This document shows, piece by piece, positions 14,306 through 25,722 of a stretch of DNA of 64,000 nucleotides. The stretch lies in the NCBI GenBank assembly GCA_002811645.1, contig PDIP01000064.1:174727-238726 (forward strand). Reading direction: 5' to 3'. This DNA comes from Corallochytrium limacisporum. Lineage: Eukaryota; Opisthokonta. A program made the translations under genes and the position numbers. A model generated the notes under the pieces. That model was not told where the DNA came from. It saw nothing but the letters and a program-made list of their open reading frames with translations, and did not search any database. Positions within the stretch are counted from its first letter, which is position 1. Each line of letters starts with the position of its first letter.

Positions 14306-14942
14306 GAGCGGCGAGGGGCACACCTTTCCCCCTTTCCATCCGCTCCCATAGAAGTTTCGGTTTGTGTCGGGAGCCGAAAATACACAAAAACAGTCCCACA
14401 GAGAGGGTTGAGAATGGGTCGGGACTCCCTTTTCTATTGCCCTCCCCCCCCCCAGGGGCTTTCTATGGGGCATTAAATGCATGTGTGCAACGCGGAGAAC
14501 ACACACGAAGGACCAACCAAACGCGCCAAAACACGGAAAAATGATCCATCGCCGCTGTTCTGTTGGTGCTTCCGTTCGTCTTGGACACTTCGTATCTGTG
14601 TGTCTTTCCCCTCTTTCGATCGACCCGTCTCTGGGGTCCGGTGTTTACTGAAACTGGTAACACAAGAGTTGGCTCTTAAACCCGCCGGTATGCGAGTCAT
14701 AATTAGAAATTACCGCGCTTCCGACAGGTATTCGAGGTTTGTTGCTCTAGAAGTAATCTATTTCAGAAAGAGATCGTTAGTATCCAGTATTTTATCCAAC
14801 TCTCCTCCAATAGTTTCCAATTAGTTGTAAGGGTCGCCAAAATGCATCTTTAAATTCGGTGCAACTTCTGAACGTGTTAGAGTAAGTTACGGTATCCAGT
14901 GCGAACCTCTTGCGACTCCGTCTAGACATACATAAATTCATG

Positions 14943-15749
14943 ATGGGAAACAAAACGACAAAAGAATCAGTACAACCCCGGCAGATGGGTTCAGTCGACA
15001 GCCGGACCAGCTGTAGCAGTACCAAAGACTATACTGGCAAGCAGCGAGTAACAATTGTCATTCAGACAGGTGTCGATGAAGACTTCAGATATGAGTGCGC
15101 CGGCGAAAAGCACATCTTTGACATCTTTGTGATGGTATGCACAGAGCTCCGCCTGGACTTCCAGCGGTATCAGCTCTGGGACAACAGCAAGTCTGTCCGC
15201 GTTGAACTTAACGAACCCTGCAGCAAGCTGGATATGATCCCCTTGCGACTAGAAGTCATTGACACTGGCAAACTGGCCGAACAGCTTCGCACACACACCA
15301 AGGATTACGAATGTCTGTGCAAGGCCTTTGACGAGTGGAAGAAACAGTATGAACACAAGCAGCGCCTAAGTGACTCTGTGGAGAATGACCTTGCTCTTAT
15401 CCGCAAGTTCATGAAGCGCATTGATGCTTCGAGACGTCATGCCTCGGAGAATATTTACTATCTTCGTCTTCTTGGCAAGATGCAGGAATGTCGCGTCCGT
15501 GCTGAAGACAGCGATGCGATCCTCTGCTCTGACGACGAGACCCCTGTTGTTGAACATCAGCTTGCCTCCGAGTACCGCTATCGCGACCGTTCTCGCTCTT
15601 ACCACTCTTCGACAAGCAGCGAGTGCAGCTTATTGTCGTCGTGCATCTCAAACATTGTTCCGCCTTCTGGTCCTCCATGCAAGGTGAACGACCCGATGCA
15701 CATTTCTGACATGTTTGCACCTGCACCCCGCTTTGTTGATACCTACTGA
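14943..15749 (+). CDS. Predicted N-myristoylated protein, unknown
   Basis: The 268-residue product is not recognised. Two ATGs are adjacent (14,940 and 14,943). The second has A at -3 and yields MGNKTTKES, which fits the N-myristoylation pattern of Gly2 with Ser/Thr at position 6, so that start is chosen. The frame extends upstream only through non-ATG codons. After a Ser/Thr-rich linker (10-33), residues about 34-105 look like a beta-strand-rich ubiquitin-like fold (QRVTIVIQTG ... LRLEVID), reminiscent of FERM-F1 or RA modules. Residues about 108-195 are charged and helical, a probable coiled coil. The tail has a Ser/Tyr/Arg stretch (YRYRDRSRSYHSSTSS) suited to phosphorylation. Inference: a membrane-tethered adaptor. 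It stands alone, about 9 kb from the nearest upstream gene. Confidence 0.7.
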   Translation: MGNKTTKESVQPRQMGSVDSRTSCSSTKDYTGKQRVTIVIQTGVDEDFRYECAGEKHIFDIFVMVCTELRLDFQRYQLWDNSKSVRVELNEPCSKLDMIPLRLEVIDTGKLAEQLRTHTKDYECLCKAFDEWKKQYEHKQRLSDSVENDLALIRKFMKRIDASRRHASENIYYLRLLGKMQECRVRAEDSDAILCSDDETPVVEHQLASEYRYRDRSRSYHSSTSSECSLLSSCISNIVPPSGPPCKVNDPMHISDMFAPAPRFVDTY

Positions 15750-18700
15750 GGAAATCAGTGTCTCCCTTGAAACATTGCAAGACACCAGCACAGAGCTGGT
15801 CAGGAAGTTCTGCAAATGTCAGACACTGCAAAGAAATATCAACTGCCTTGATCCCCTGTTCTCTAATGTGAGTATTCTCCAAGAGAGAGCTCTGTTATCA
15901 TGCACCTCGCAGATCGATGTGACATGCATCATCATGCTTGAGGATTTGATGATGGCCGCTGGCTGTGCCGGGCCTATGACAGAACAGAGATTATGATCGG
16001 CGTTACCTACATAACATATATCCATCGTCCACATATTCATATTCACCATACACACCCAACGTATTTACACAGCCCATCGTCTTGATTCTTATCATTCTTT
16101 TCCATGAAGACCGTTAGACCTTCTAATGGCATCAAACTCGGAACTTTAGGATTGAGATTGTGCCGCAAAACAATATTTCGCTTGATGACTTTGGCAAGAG
16201 TCACAGTAGCGCGGAGCGTGATCACACACCCGGGTCCTTCATCAGCCCTTTTTCCCGACTCTGCACGCCTTCTCGGGGCCTTGATCAGCCCCTTTTCCAA
16301 CTTGCACGCCTCTGGTTGATTCACATGAGCCCATACTGAATGTACTCAATGGTTGGCGACTAGTAGTAAAATAGAAAATTGGGCCCCAGACCGCACCTTG
16401 CTACACACTGTGTGATTCTCCACTTCGCAGGCCCGCACAGCTAGGAAAAAGCATACTTCCGTCACACACAGGGTAACATACAGAATAGATCAATAGGGTT
16501 CTGGCGTGTATGTGTGTGTGTGTGGGTTCGGAACGAGTGTCCTTTGCGTGCTTGTGCGGTAGGCAAGTGGGCTAGGTTACCCTTGAACAAGAGGAGGGAG
16601 AACGAAAGAGACCGGCAGCGAACGGGGGCGCTGCCAACCGGGTACATACAGCACAAACTAGAGGCTCGGTCCAGCAAGTCAAAGTGGGCCTCTTGCCCGC
16701 CTGATTTCTCCCTCTCGCCTCCATTCAGAATAACCGCCCCCGTTTTGGGTGCATTTGCACCCAAAGCGCCCCTTGAAACTTACTGCACCAGCACATCGAC
16801 AGGAACTTTTTCGCTATGTGCAGTGGACCAAGACAAAATACACCAGAAACAGCTGGAGCAATAAACCTGCAACCTGGCCAGGTTGGGGGAGGGTGTTGAC
16901 CCCTTGTCCATTTCCAAGTGTTCGCTGCCGGTCGGCCCCCAATATCTGTTGCAACTGAAGCAATGCACCAGCTAGATCACGGCAAAACCATACACTCCTA
17001 AAACACACGATTGCAACAGTAGGGAGACTACTATCAATACATACTGAATGTATCTATTTTTAACAACCCCGGGTAGGGTGGGTGCAGGCATGCATTGTGC
17101 GGGTGTGCGTGTGTGTGGCACAAGCACGCCACTGGAATATCACCTGAAAATGTTTAGTACTAGAACTATTGCCGAAAAGAACAATCGCGACAAATCATCC
17201 CATTCTTCAGGTCATTCCTTCCTTGCTTCCTTCAAAAGGCCTCCCCATCTATCGCATCTTCCGTCGGTACGGCTGATGGATGCTGCCGGAATCCATGTCA
17301 GTGTGCGGCGGATGGAGAGCAATTTATTCATGCTCTTTCTATGGTACCAAACTTACCAGCATGTGCTTTTATCCTCTTTCCTGCCTTTTAGGCCTCGCTT
17401 ACCTTTCAGGCGACAGAGATACCGGCAAAACTGTAGGCAGCTCATTGAGCTCCAGGCTGCCAACGGGCCAATAAAAAGGCCGGAATCACACCGATCAATT
17501 TTCCCGATAGTTAAAGTATGGGAACAGGAAATGCACCGGGCGAGGCAGAGAGAAGATAACTCCCTGCCCATGGACGAGATGTAGATGGATTTCTGAAACG
17601 TTTAATGAGAACTCAGTGAAGCCTATAGAAACTCTATAACCATTTTTATCCGGCGGCACGAATGTGTGCCCCCCCCCCCCCGCGGACGGACGTGCACGCC
17701 CGTCGAAGAAACTTTTCATCGATTGTGGAGAACCCGACTCCCATTCTGGGAGACTCTGGTCTGGAAAGACCCACATATTTCCTCCGCCGATCGAGCACCA
17801 CCCGCCGCGCCACAACTGTTGGCGCACTTCTTTGCCGGTGAGATAGTGGTAACACGAATAAAACAACCGGCAGATAATCTCCAACAGGTGGGCTGTAGTG
17901 GGCGCAAGCGAGCGCGACGGCAGCTCCACAAAAAGCATTAACGGCAATAGGAGCCGTGGGTAGTACACGCGCACGTAGCCCCATATCGTAGGGAATCGAT
18001 GTGTGTTCAAAATTAGTACGCAGGTGGTGCACAGGGAGTGTGACGAAGGTGATGGACACGTTGTTGACTGGGTAAGAATCAGCATACGGTTGCATGAGTG
18101 TATTCGTGGACTCACCCTACTCGCTGTGTCCAGGGTTGATCACAGTTAATAGATGTAATACCTAATGTATCGAAGTTTTGGTCGCGAGCTGTTTCTTTGC
18201 TGCGTGATCTTCGTCGTCCGCTATCATACGCGAGACGTCATAGGGTGTGTTTTCCTCTGCGTGAGTACTAACAACAATACCCAACAATACCAAGTGATGG
18301 CACCGTGATATACATCCACCAACTCATTGCCGCGAGTGATTCATCCCCTGTGGACGTAATGGTGTGGAAACACATATTCACCAACGCGTCAAGGAGACGT
18401 ACGCGACTTTGAACCTCTTCCACATTTCAGTTGTTCTCGTGAAGGTGCCCCCCACCGAGAGTGGCAGTCAAGGAACAGCGAGCAGCAGGGAACAGCTTGA
18501 GTGTTCCGCAGCGACACAACTCACCAACTCTGAAACCACCCTGCGTGGCAATTAGCTCGAAACCTTTCATATACTCCATAGCCTGCGGATCCTACGGCTC
18601 TTGTTCAACCGTTTGTCACATGTTTCCGGGTTGGTCAACAAGTGTCTCGGTAGAACACGACGGCTGGAAGTATCGTGAAAGCGGGTCTCTGATTGGCTGT

Positions 18701-21700
18701 CACAGCCGTAGGCTTCTCAGTATAGACTCACCAGCTGTAGCACGCTCCTTTGGGGCTTAAGGTGGCAGAGAGACCAAATAAACGCAGGTCCGATTCCATG
18801 TATCGCAGCTCATTCTCATTTTAACGACACTCCGCTTTGCGGAAGATCAATGGCTCAACATGCATTGACGAGTTTCCTGCTCTTTCTGTAGAAACGCAAT
18901 CCACGGACACCCGGCTCTCTACCTTATATTGTCTAACAACGAAAGGAACCAGCTAAGTCTTTTCGAGAAACGAACGATAGGCACGCACTGAGCAGCGAGT
19001 ACGAACTTTTCGAACACAGCTTTCTCTGCAAGAGGACATCACGCTCTCTTGTGGGCACTGTGCTTTCTCCAGCATATTTTCAATAGATAGGAAAGATGTG
19101 CTAGAAACCTATCGTCATCTTTCAACCGACTCCGCCGCCGGTCAACCCCCCCCTCCTCCAGTACATGTGATGCGAATATGTATAGGTTTCCAGAGTGGGG
19201 TTGGTAGATGTATCGACTCTCATACAAAATAATAGAACGTGTAGAAGAGAAGATGACCGAACCTTTGGACTTTCGAGACATTCGCAAACTCCAAGGCAGT
19301 AAAGGGGCCGTCTTCTATTTTTGCACCCATTGACCGCAGATCACCCCTTCCTCAAGCGAAAATCACGAGGGTTTGCCTTATATTTGCTTGTCATTGGCAT
19401 GTTACAAATTTTCATGTGTGCACGCATTCGATTCATATATGGGTTTCTTTTCTGCTCAAGGTTTGGTCTTGCAGTGACAACACTAGGCTTTGGGGGAGCA
19501 AGAGCATAACAGGAGGTGGTGCGAGGTGATCCTACCATTAGCCTTATCGCCATAAAATGAGTATATATACGCGGATGCTACGTCGACGACTGTCCTTTCA
19601 GCAGTGTGATATGAGTTTGTGTGCAGCGGTTCCCCACGAGAATCACGGGATATTTGATCTATTGCCTTGTTCGTCTCATCCTGTTTGAATTTAACAGTCA
19701 AATAAAATTGGTGACCGGAACCAACAAACGATGAGAGCGCTCCTCGGGATCAAAGAACGGTAGGTGATTGTCGGGGCAGTAGACGAGTATGAGGAAAGAA
19801 GGGGCCCCGGCACACCAGCCCTCTTGGGGGAAGGGGATGGTTACGAAGGACAAGAGTTCGAAGGCAGTGAGAAAACGTGTGAGGTCAGAGAGACTTCGAT
19901 CTCTCCCCGAGCGTGTGTATTTGCGTATGTGTCGCTGTGGTGGCTGTGTGAGAGAGTAAGTGGTGAGATCACCACCAGCCGTCGTCCTCCTCTTCATTTT
20001 TCTTTTCTTTCTTCCTACGCGGTAACCGAGTTCGGACGCAACTTCCGCTTTCTTAGAGAGCCCACACCAACAACAAGGAGGAGTAGAAGGGAAAGTGCGC
20101 AAACGCTGGAAGTTAGAGAGTTCTTCGTGTGGCTGCCATGGAAAAGGAAGCCGACAATGCCATGCACAAGCATAGGACAGCGAGCCTCGGTTGAGATCAC
20201 TTCGAACCCCGGCTTTTGGGGTCTGTTGAGATGGTGTTCTCTGGAGCCTGGTGAACGGAGTTCAAGTATGCATATTGTGCGAGAATGTCCAATGTGCATG
20301 GTTTCCGCCATTCTGAGTCACCTGCTTCCAACAGCAACAGAACACTAGGTCGAATTACTAATTGCAAAACATTCCGCATCCACTCTGAATACAGCCGTGC
20401 CTTTCCTTCCAGACCTGGTAGACACGGGAAACAGAGATGGTACCGTTAGGTATCAATTTCAGAACAATGATTTGAGACCGCCCGCTACTGACCGCTTAAG
20501 CAAGATGAGTTAGGAGGTCGCGTTACCAATGCTATTCTAGCAACCAAGAACTCATATTACTATCAGTTTGTATGGCTGCCACGTAAGCCAGCATGTGGAT
20601 AATTGCTTGTGGTGGAGGAGTTGCGCGCGACAGAGGAAGGGCCCATTCAAACACACACCCAAAACCCAAAAAGAACTATTGGCGGGGTGCAGGATTGCGA
20701 AAAAATTGCAGCCTTACAACTCTTTCCATTGGGCTAAATATTTTTCTCGAGCTGTGAGTGTTTTCTGAACAAAGAAGAGGCGGGAGAGAATCTCGAAGAG
20801 AATTCTCCACTCTTTCACCGGTACTGAATGGGACGTACCGCTTATTTTCTTCAGCTGTTGCACATCAAAGTGGTAGCTGTGTAATCTCAGCCAATCCCTT
20901 TGCCTTTCCCCCGGTCTAACACAGCTGGGCCGCCGTATGTGCCCCCACAGATCGGGGCACCGGGCCGCCCAACACTTCTGCCTACGCAGAGCGATTTTCA
21001 ACCCCTTTGAGATTTTCGGTGCATGTAGTGCGGGCTACGGTGGGTAATGTTGGCAACTCTTTTGATATGTTGAAAGGTGTTGGGCCACCGCGGGCACATG
21101 TCCTGGTGTTTGCTTCTCTTTCCTTTGGGCTGGGCGAGGCCCGGCCGGCCGGGTACAAAGCACAACGACATCTATGGGGATCCCCCTCTTCAACCTAATG
21201 CTGGTGTCTGCGGCCGTTAGCTATCTGTACCTCCCACCCGGTTGGGAAGGGTGCAGTCCTTTTGGCAGGCCATTTGTTATTGTTTGGGGTGTTACTCGAA
21301 GCGGTCATTGTTTGTTTAGAGGTGCGGCTGCCGGTGATGTGGAGAAAAGCTGCTAGCTAGGCTTCTTGATATCGTTCGTGGAATAAGTGAAAGGATGGTG
21401 GCATTGTGTCCTAAAACTCGAACCAGATAGCCATTTCGCAAAGAGAAAATCTGTTCAGAAAAGTACTGCTTGAAGATTTGTAAATTCAAACTAACTAGCA
21501 AAAATAAACAAGGCACGCGCTGGCGCTGAGTTCGTTGGATTTCATCGCACGAAGATTTTGCCGAGTGCAGTCTTTAGAAATTTAGTGTCGGAACTTCACT
21601 GCATGGTGTTAGCTTCCGAATACTTTTAACGTCTGCGGCACAGACGCTTCACAGCTGGTCCGCTTTGGTAAATTATTGATTATTTTCCAGACCAGTTAAC

Positions 21701-22215
21701 ATTAAGAATCAAATCGGATTAAATTCATGATTGTATTCAAGCCTGTTGCCTAGAACTCCAGACCCTAGCCCCTCAAAGCCAAAATATTGCAACATTAAAA
21801 AGGCCCCCCCCCTCTTCGTCCCCTCAGAGGGGGGGGGGACAAAGTGGAGCCCTCCCGGTGAAATTGGCGCGGGGAGTTCAAGAGGGTTGCTCGCGTAGAG
21901 GACGAGCCGGAAGGGGGGGGGTTTGGGAGGGGAGTGAGTGGAGTTGGTTGGTTACCGAAGGGCATGTACATACACAGAGGGGTCTTCGAAACCAAGGTCT
22001 CACAAAGTGCGTACTGGTGAGGAACCACCCCGAAGCGATGGAGATAAGGGAGATAAATTTTTGACATGTGTATCATTACCTACAGCTGAGCGAAGAAACG
22101 AAGCCCGGCCGGAGCTTCAAACAGGTTGAAGAGACACCAGTTGTTGCCATCGGACGCAACAACCAGAAACCAGATATGCAACACTCGAAGTTTTGATCTG
22201 AATCCCAGTTGAACA
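15750..22215. other. Gene-poor spacer (6.5 kb)
   Basis: No convincing gene was found. Frames at 17,048-17,584 (plus), 17,495-18,115 (minus) and 19,764-20,348 (plus) overlap each other or lack any recognisable domain or composition, and are left out. The stretch has a short TG repeat (16,511-16,524), C13 (17,669-17,681), a C/G hairpin (21,804-21,837) and G9 (21,913-21,921) shortly before the gene at 22,216. Confidence 0.55.
21804..21837. repeat. C-run/G-run hairpin, 12-bp stem
   Basis: CCCCCCCCCTCT is followed after a 10-base loop by its exact complement AGAGGGGGGGGG. It lies about 380 bases upstream of the start codon at 22,216. It could be a promoter-side structural element, or a by-product of the poly-G/C tracts common in these spacers. 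Confidence 0.85.
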
Positions 22216-24249
22216 ATGAGTCAATACGGGGGAAGCTCACGTTATGCGCCCTCGATGGCATACAGCAACAGTCGACAGGCCACTCGTATGAGTGGATACA
22301 CGGAAAACTCGAAGATAAGTCCCTCACGGGCCAGCTCCCGTGGCGGTGGATCCACGGCAAGGTCAACAGTGTCAAGGACAAGCCCTGGTACAGATGTCAC
22401 GGTACGAACCGTTGAAACTCGAACCATACAAACCCTTAATGACCACGGTCGAAATAAGATAGTTCCATCTGGTACGGGAAACTATGACTTCGCGGAGACC
22501 GTTGCCGGGAACCCTGTCGAACTACATGCCAACGTCGACAACGAAGAAGTAGCAAAGATTCTCTGCGCGTCTGCTGAGTACCTTGTGGCCCTGGCTGAGG
22601 CCTGTATTGAACTAAAACGTGAGTACCAACAGGGTCTACAGAGGTTGAACACTCTGAAGAAGATGAGCCGGCGTGTGGAGGACATGAGTGGTGTGGTTGT
22701 TGACACTGCTATGCGAGAAAAATCACAGCGCGCTCTACACCAACACATGGCTGGTATGCAGAAAATGTACAAGCGTGCTCAGAAGCACGGCGTTCGCCTG
22801 ACTGATGGTCTGCGTGATTCAGGAATCCGCATCACTGGACAGGAAGACCATAACATTGAAGAAGACGATATCTTGCAGATATCTCTAAAGAGTCTGTTAC
22901 TAGACCTTCGTAAGCTCATCACAAATGCAAAGATCACCCACGAAACAGCGGCCGCTAAGGACCGTGGCAGGCTGCAGGAGACCATGGAAGACTTTGCCGT
23001 GGCTACTATGGAACACAGAGACAACAAGAACTTCGACAAGAAGTTTGGCCACATTTTCGGCTCCGATGAGGATGAAAGCGACGACGAAGGTGACACAGGA
23101 GAGCACGAATCCCAGCGCCAAAACCAGTCATCTTCCCGGAATGACCCGGTGTCGGCAATACAGAGACGTGCACTTGGTGCTGACCTTCCTTGCAATGCCA
23201 GCCTGGTAACCTCAATTCCTGGCTCGGCACTGTCTCAGAGTCATCGGATCTCGCCCCAGCGGGAGACAATTCCGCTCAATATTGAGAAACCGCGACCGGT
23301 CTCCCGCCGATTGCAGTCTTCACCGCCTCCTGAGCCGGACCTTACTAGCCCTCGCGGCGAATCAGAGTTTAGTGATGTTACCGGCCCCACAAGCGTCCTG
23401 ACACACGACACTGCTACTGGTAGTACTATACTACCATCGACCTCCCACACTGTGATTCCTGGTGGTCTGGCCGCAGCTATCCCAGAGCAGGCCAAGACTG
23501 TGGAGCGCCATATGCAGGAACCCGCCCTGACGCCGGACCTGGTTGCGCCCCTCGTGCATCGGCACAAGGAGCCACAGTCAATGGAAACGTTTGAGCTCAA
23601 ACCTCGCACGGATCCACAGGGTGATGGTGATGGTTCGGACTCCAGTGGGTGGGATGACGATGATGATGATGATGACGATGATGATGATGCCTGGGCCAGG
23701 GAGGCCGAGGAGCAGCCTTTGCAGCAGACACCGTCCAACGACTTTGCTTTGAATCAACTGCACAATCCACCAAGTCCAACTGAACTAAGCATGATCCAGG
23801 AGGAGACCGCATCTATGATGAGCGAAGCTGTGCGAAACGAAGGGCCGAAGACTCCAACTGCCGACAAGGTTGAAGCGCCGAATCTGCCCCCCGTCCTACC
23901 CGTCCACGCCGCCGATCTTTTTGCCCAGCCAAAACAGCTGGCGCCAGACTTTGACATCGGCGATCTCCATTCCTTGAAGGCAGAAATGTTGCCACTCGAA
24001 GACAAAGAGAACGATGCATTCAATGCCAACCAGGAACAGCCACCAAAAACCTCCACAAACGATTTCTATGCCAACAAGGCGGTTGAGCTGCGTGAGGCTC
24101 TGCGACAAATCACTGCAGAGTATGAAGAGAGCGATGCAAAGAGTGTTATGCTGCGAAACCTGGAGGACGACAGCATGGCAGACCAGGAGGAATTCATTGA
24201 ACGAAGTCGCAGTGGTCAGGCTGGATTCACCAACATGGGAATTCTCTAA
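22216..24249 (+). CDS. Large acidic helical/disordered protein, unknown
   Basis: The 677-residue product has no recognised family. The ATG has A at -3. Residues 1-75 are Ser/Arg/Gly-rich and disordered. Residues about 90-275 form one long helical, probably coiled-coil domain, with segments such as EEVAKILCASAEYLVALAEA and a charged stretch around RALHQHMAGMQKMYKRAQKH. It ends in an acidic cluster (FGSDEDESDDEGD). Residues about 290-560 are Pro/Ser/Thr-rich and disordered, with an uninterrupted run of 12 Asp (480-491) encoded by GAT/GAC codons at 23,653-23,688. A second helix lies near residues 610-650. It is convergent with the next gene, 150 bp away. The layout of a folded helical head plus a long acidic tail would suit a scaffold, vesicle-coat or chromatin role, but none can be assigned. 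Confidence 0.8.
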   Translation: MSQYGGSSRYAPSMAYSNSRQATRMSGYTENSKISPSRASSRGGGSTARSTVSRTSPGTDVTVRTVETRTIQTLNDHGRNKIVPSGTGNYDFAETVAGNPVELHANVDNEEVAKILCASAEYLVALAEACIELKREYQQGLQRLNTLKKMSRRVEDMSGVVVDTAMREKSQRALHQHMAGMQKMYKRAQKHGVRLTDGLRDSGIRITGQEDHNIEEDDILQISLKSLLLDLRKLITNAKITHETAAAKDRGRLQETMEDFAVATMEHRDNKNFDKKFGHIFGSDEDESDDEGDTGEHESQRQNQSSSRNDPVSAIQRRALGADLPCNASLVTSIPGSALSQSHRISPQRETIPLNIEKPRPVSRRLQSSPPPEPDLTSPRGESEFSDVTGPTSVLTHDTATGSTILPSTSHTVIPGGLAAAIPEQAKTVERHMQEPALTPDLVAPLVHRHKEPQSMETFELKPRTDPQGDGDGSDSSGWDDDDDDDDDDDDAWAREAEEQPLQQTPSNDFALNQLHNPPSPTELSMIQEETASMMSEAVRNEGPKTPTADKVEAPNLPPVLPVHAADLFAQPKQLAPDFDIGDLHSLKAEMLPLEDKENDAFNANQEQPPKTSTNDFYANKAVELREALRQITAEYEESDAKSVMLRNLEDDSMADQEEFIERSRSGQAGFTNMGIL

Positions 24250-24399
24250 TCCCGAACACAGAAAATTTGGATGTTTGACATGTCTCTTACTGATGAAAAA
24301 AAATACTTCAAAAAAATATACACGTGAGTGAGGTTTCACATTATCCTTCAGGTCCCTGTAGTAGATACTTTACACCGGTAGTGTTCAATAGCAGCCGTC

Positions 24400-25722
24400 C
24401 TAATCCGAAAACTCATCATACTCGTCCACTGGGAAATCATCGTAGTCGTCCTCATATGAATCGGAGACCTCATCATACTCATTCACACGCGGATTAGACA
24501 ACTGATTGTACTCACGCACTCCCAGATCCGACATCTGCCGGTAATTCTGGTTCCCTTTCACATCGTTGTTCTCGCTGACGTTGTCGAGATCTCTGTTGTT
24601 CTCGATACCTCTGATGCTCATATATTTCAACATGGCCGGGGGCTGCTCCACAGAATCGAGAAGGGTGTTTTCGTACTTGGTCCGAAAGCGACCCAATGGG
24701 AAGATCATGGACGTGCCCATTTTGTAAGCCACCCATGCCTTCCGCCGCTCAAGGTCCTCATGTTCGTCCATACGATTCTCCACGATCAGAGTTGATTGGT
24801 AAAAGATTGCGCAAAGCAAAAGCGGCCCACAGATGGCCCACCAGGGTCCTCCTGCAGCGACGCTGAAGGTGTACAGTCCGCTCCAGAAGCAAATCTCCCC
24901 AAAGTAATTCGGGTGCCGACTGTATTTCCACAGACCATAGCCAAGAATCAGAGGGGGAGCTTCGTCAGCTGCAATGGCAGCATCCCGCTCCAGGCGCCAG
25001 ACGAAGAGCTGGTAGTCTGATACGCACTCAAAAAACAATCCCATGATAGTGATTGCAAAGGCGGCGTAGTCCAGGTTGGAAATTGGGCAATTTCCCGCAT
25101 GAATACCATAAAGAGCGGCACCGTAGGGCCATACCATGCTCAGTTGTACGATGTATACACAGATGAACGACATGGGGAAAAAATACAGGCCCTCGCCAAA
25201 GACATCTCGAAACAAGATACGGTAACGCCAGTCTTCTCGCTTGAAGAACGGCCACGGGCTTACCTGCAACCAATGATAGGTCAGTTCGAGAGAGTACAAA
25301 ATGCAAAGACCAAGGACTATCCTGCTGCGAGTATCATTAAAGCCACCCAGGAGATCCGGATGGAATCGGTAGAACACGGCACAGAGCATAGGATGCAAGG
25401 ACCAGTGTGCATCAAACCCCCAGTCCCGACCACTGATGCGGGCTGTGACCCACAGAAAGACACACATGGTCCAGAACATGCCAGCACCACACTGCAGGTA
25501 CGGATGATTTTCGTCTAGACCGATAGTGGTCAGTGTGGATTTGCACAGCTGCACAAACCACCCGGTGAAATCGGAGTCCTTGCCTTCGGTGCAGCACCAG
25601 TACACGACTCCCAGTTCAACAGCTGTGGCTAGAATAGAACCCATCATAGGGTAGGACTCAAGGATTATGCCCGGCTCTATCTCGGTCACCGGGTTCTTGT
25701 GCGACTTTCTGGTGATCTGCAT
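24400..25722 (-). CDS. DUF1295 / steroid reductase-like membrane protein
   Basis: This 440-residue polytopic membrane protein has roughly seven hydrophobic segments. Around residues 265-280 it carries the signature GYGLWKYSRHPNYFGE, typical of DUF1295 proteins and of the C-terminal half of the 5-alpha-reductase / isoprenylcysteine methyltransferase superfamily, where it binds cofactor. A glycine/tryptophan-rich helix and the IVENRMDEHEDLERRKAWVAY element that closes the family domain follow. Known relatives are NAD(P)H-dependent reductases or SAM-dependent methyltransferases of lipids, usually in the ER; the substrate here is unknown. The ATG has A at -3. The acidic tail after about residue 385 is unusual: four spaced copies of a [NE]Y-x-x-x-S-[DN] unit end at DEYDEFSD. 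It is convergent with the acidic protein and divergent from the cyclophilin across a spacer containing the gap. Confidence 0.8.
   Translation of the reverse strand: MQITRKSHKNPVTEIEPGIILESYPMMGSILATAVELGVVYWCCTEGKDSDFTGWFVQLCKSTLTTIGLDENHPYLQCGAGMFWTMCVFLWVTARISGRDWGFDAHWSLHPMLCAVFYRFHPDLLGGFNDTRSRIVLGLCILYSLELTYHWLQVSPWPFFKREDWRYRILFRDVFGEGLYFFPMSFICVYIVQLSMVWPYGAALYGIHAGNCPISNLDYAAFAITIMGLFFECVSDYQLFVWRLERDAAIAADEAPPLILGYGLWKYSRHPNYFGEICFWSGLYTFSVAAGGPWWAICGPLLLCAIFYQSTLIVENRMDEHEDLERRKAWVAYKMGTSMIFPLGRFRTKYENTLLDSVEQPPAMLKYMSIRGIENNRDLDNVSENNDVKGNQNYRQMSDLGVREYNQLSNPRVNEYDEVSDSYEDDYDDFPVDEYDEFSD

Larger units (their letters stand above)
5927..14942. other. Long gene-poor spacer (9 kb)
   Basis: No frame here looks like a protein. 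The largest (13,801-14,544) is rejected because its translation follows a purine-rich tract. Visible structure includes G10 (6668-6677), G11 (9118-9128), a (CT)21 microsatellite (13,743-13,784), a GGGGA-rich tract (14,262-14,305) and C10 (14,444-14,453). Base composition alternates between AT-rich stretches (7.2-8.4 kb) and pyrimidine-rich islands. Non-coding transcripts or a fragmented old gene are possible but nothing supports them directly. Confidence 0.55.

Noticed and set aside
13801-14544. 247-codon plus-strand frame
   Set aside because: It follows a CT microsatellite, its middle translates a purine-rich tract into Gly/Arg/Glu runs, and comparable frames exist on the other strand. No domain is visible.
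17495-18115. 206-codon minus frame with overlapping 149- and 178-codon frames
   Set aside because: They overlap one another in different frames and strands, have no family pattern and lie in gene-poor sequence with a C13 run.
19764-20348. 194-codon plus frame
   Set aside because: The translation has no ordered pattern, and an equally long frame lies antisense to it. Kept out for lack of support.
25099-25518. Antisense frame within the DUF1295 gene
   Set aside because: It is a shadow of the conserved reading frame on the opposite strand.
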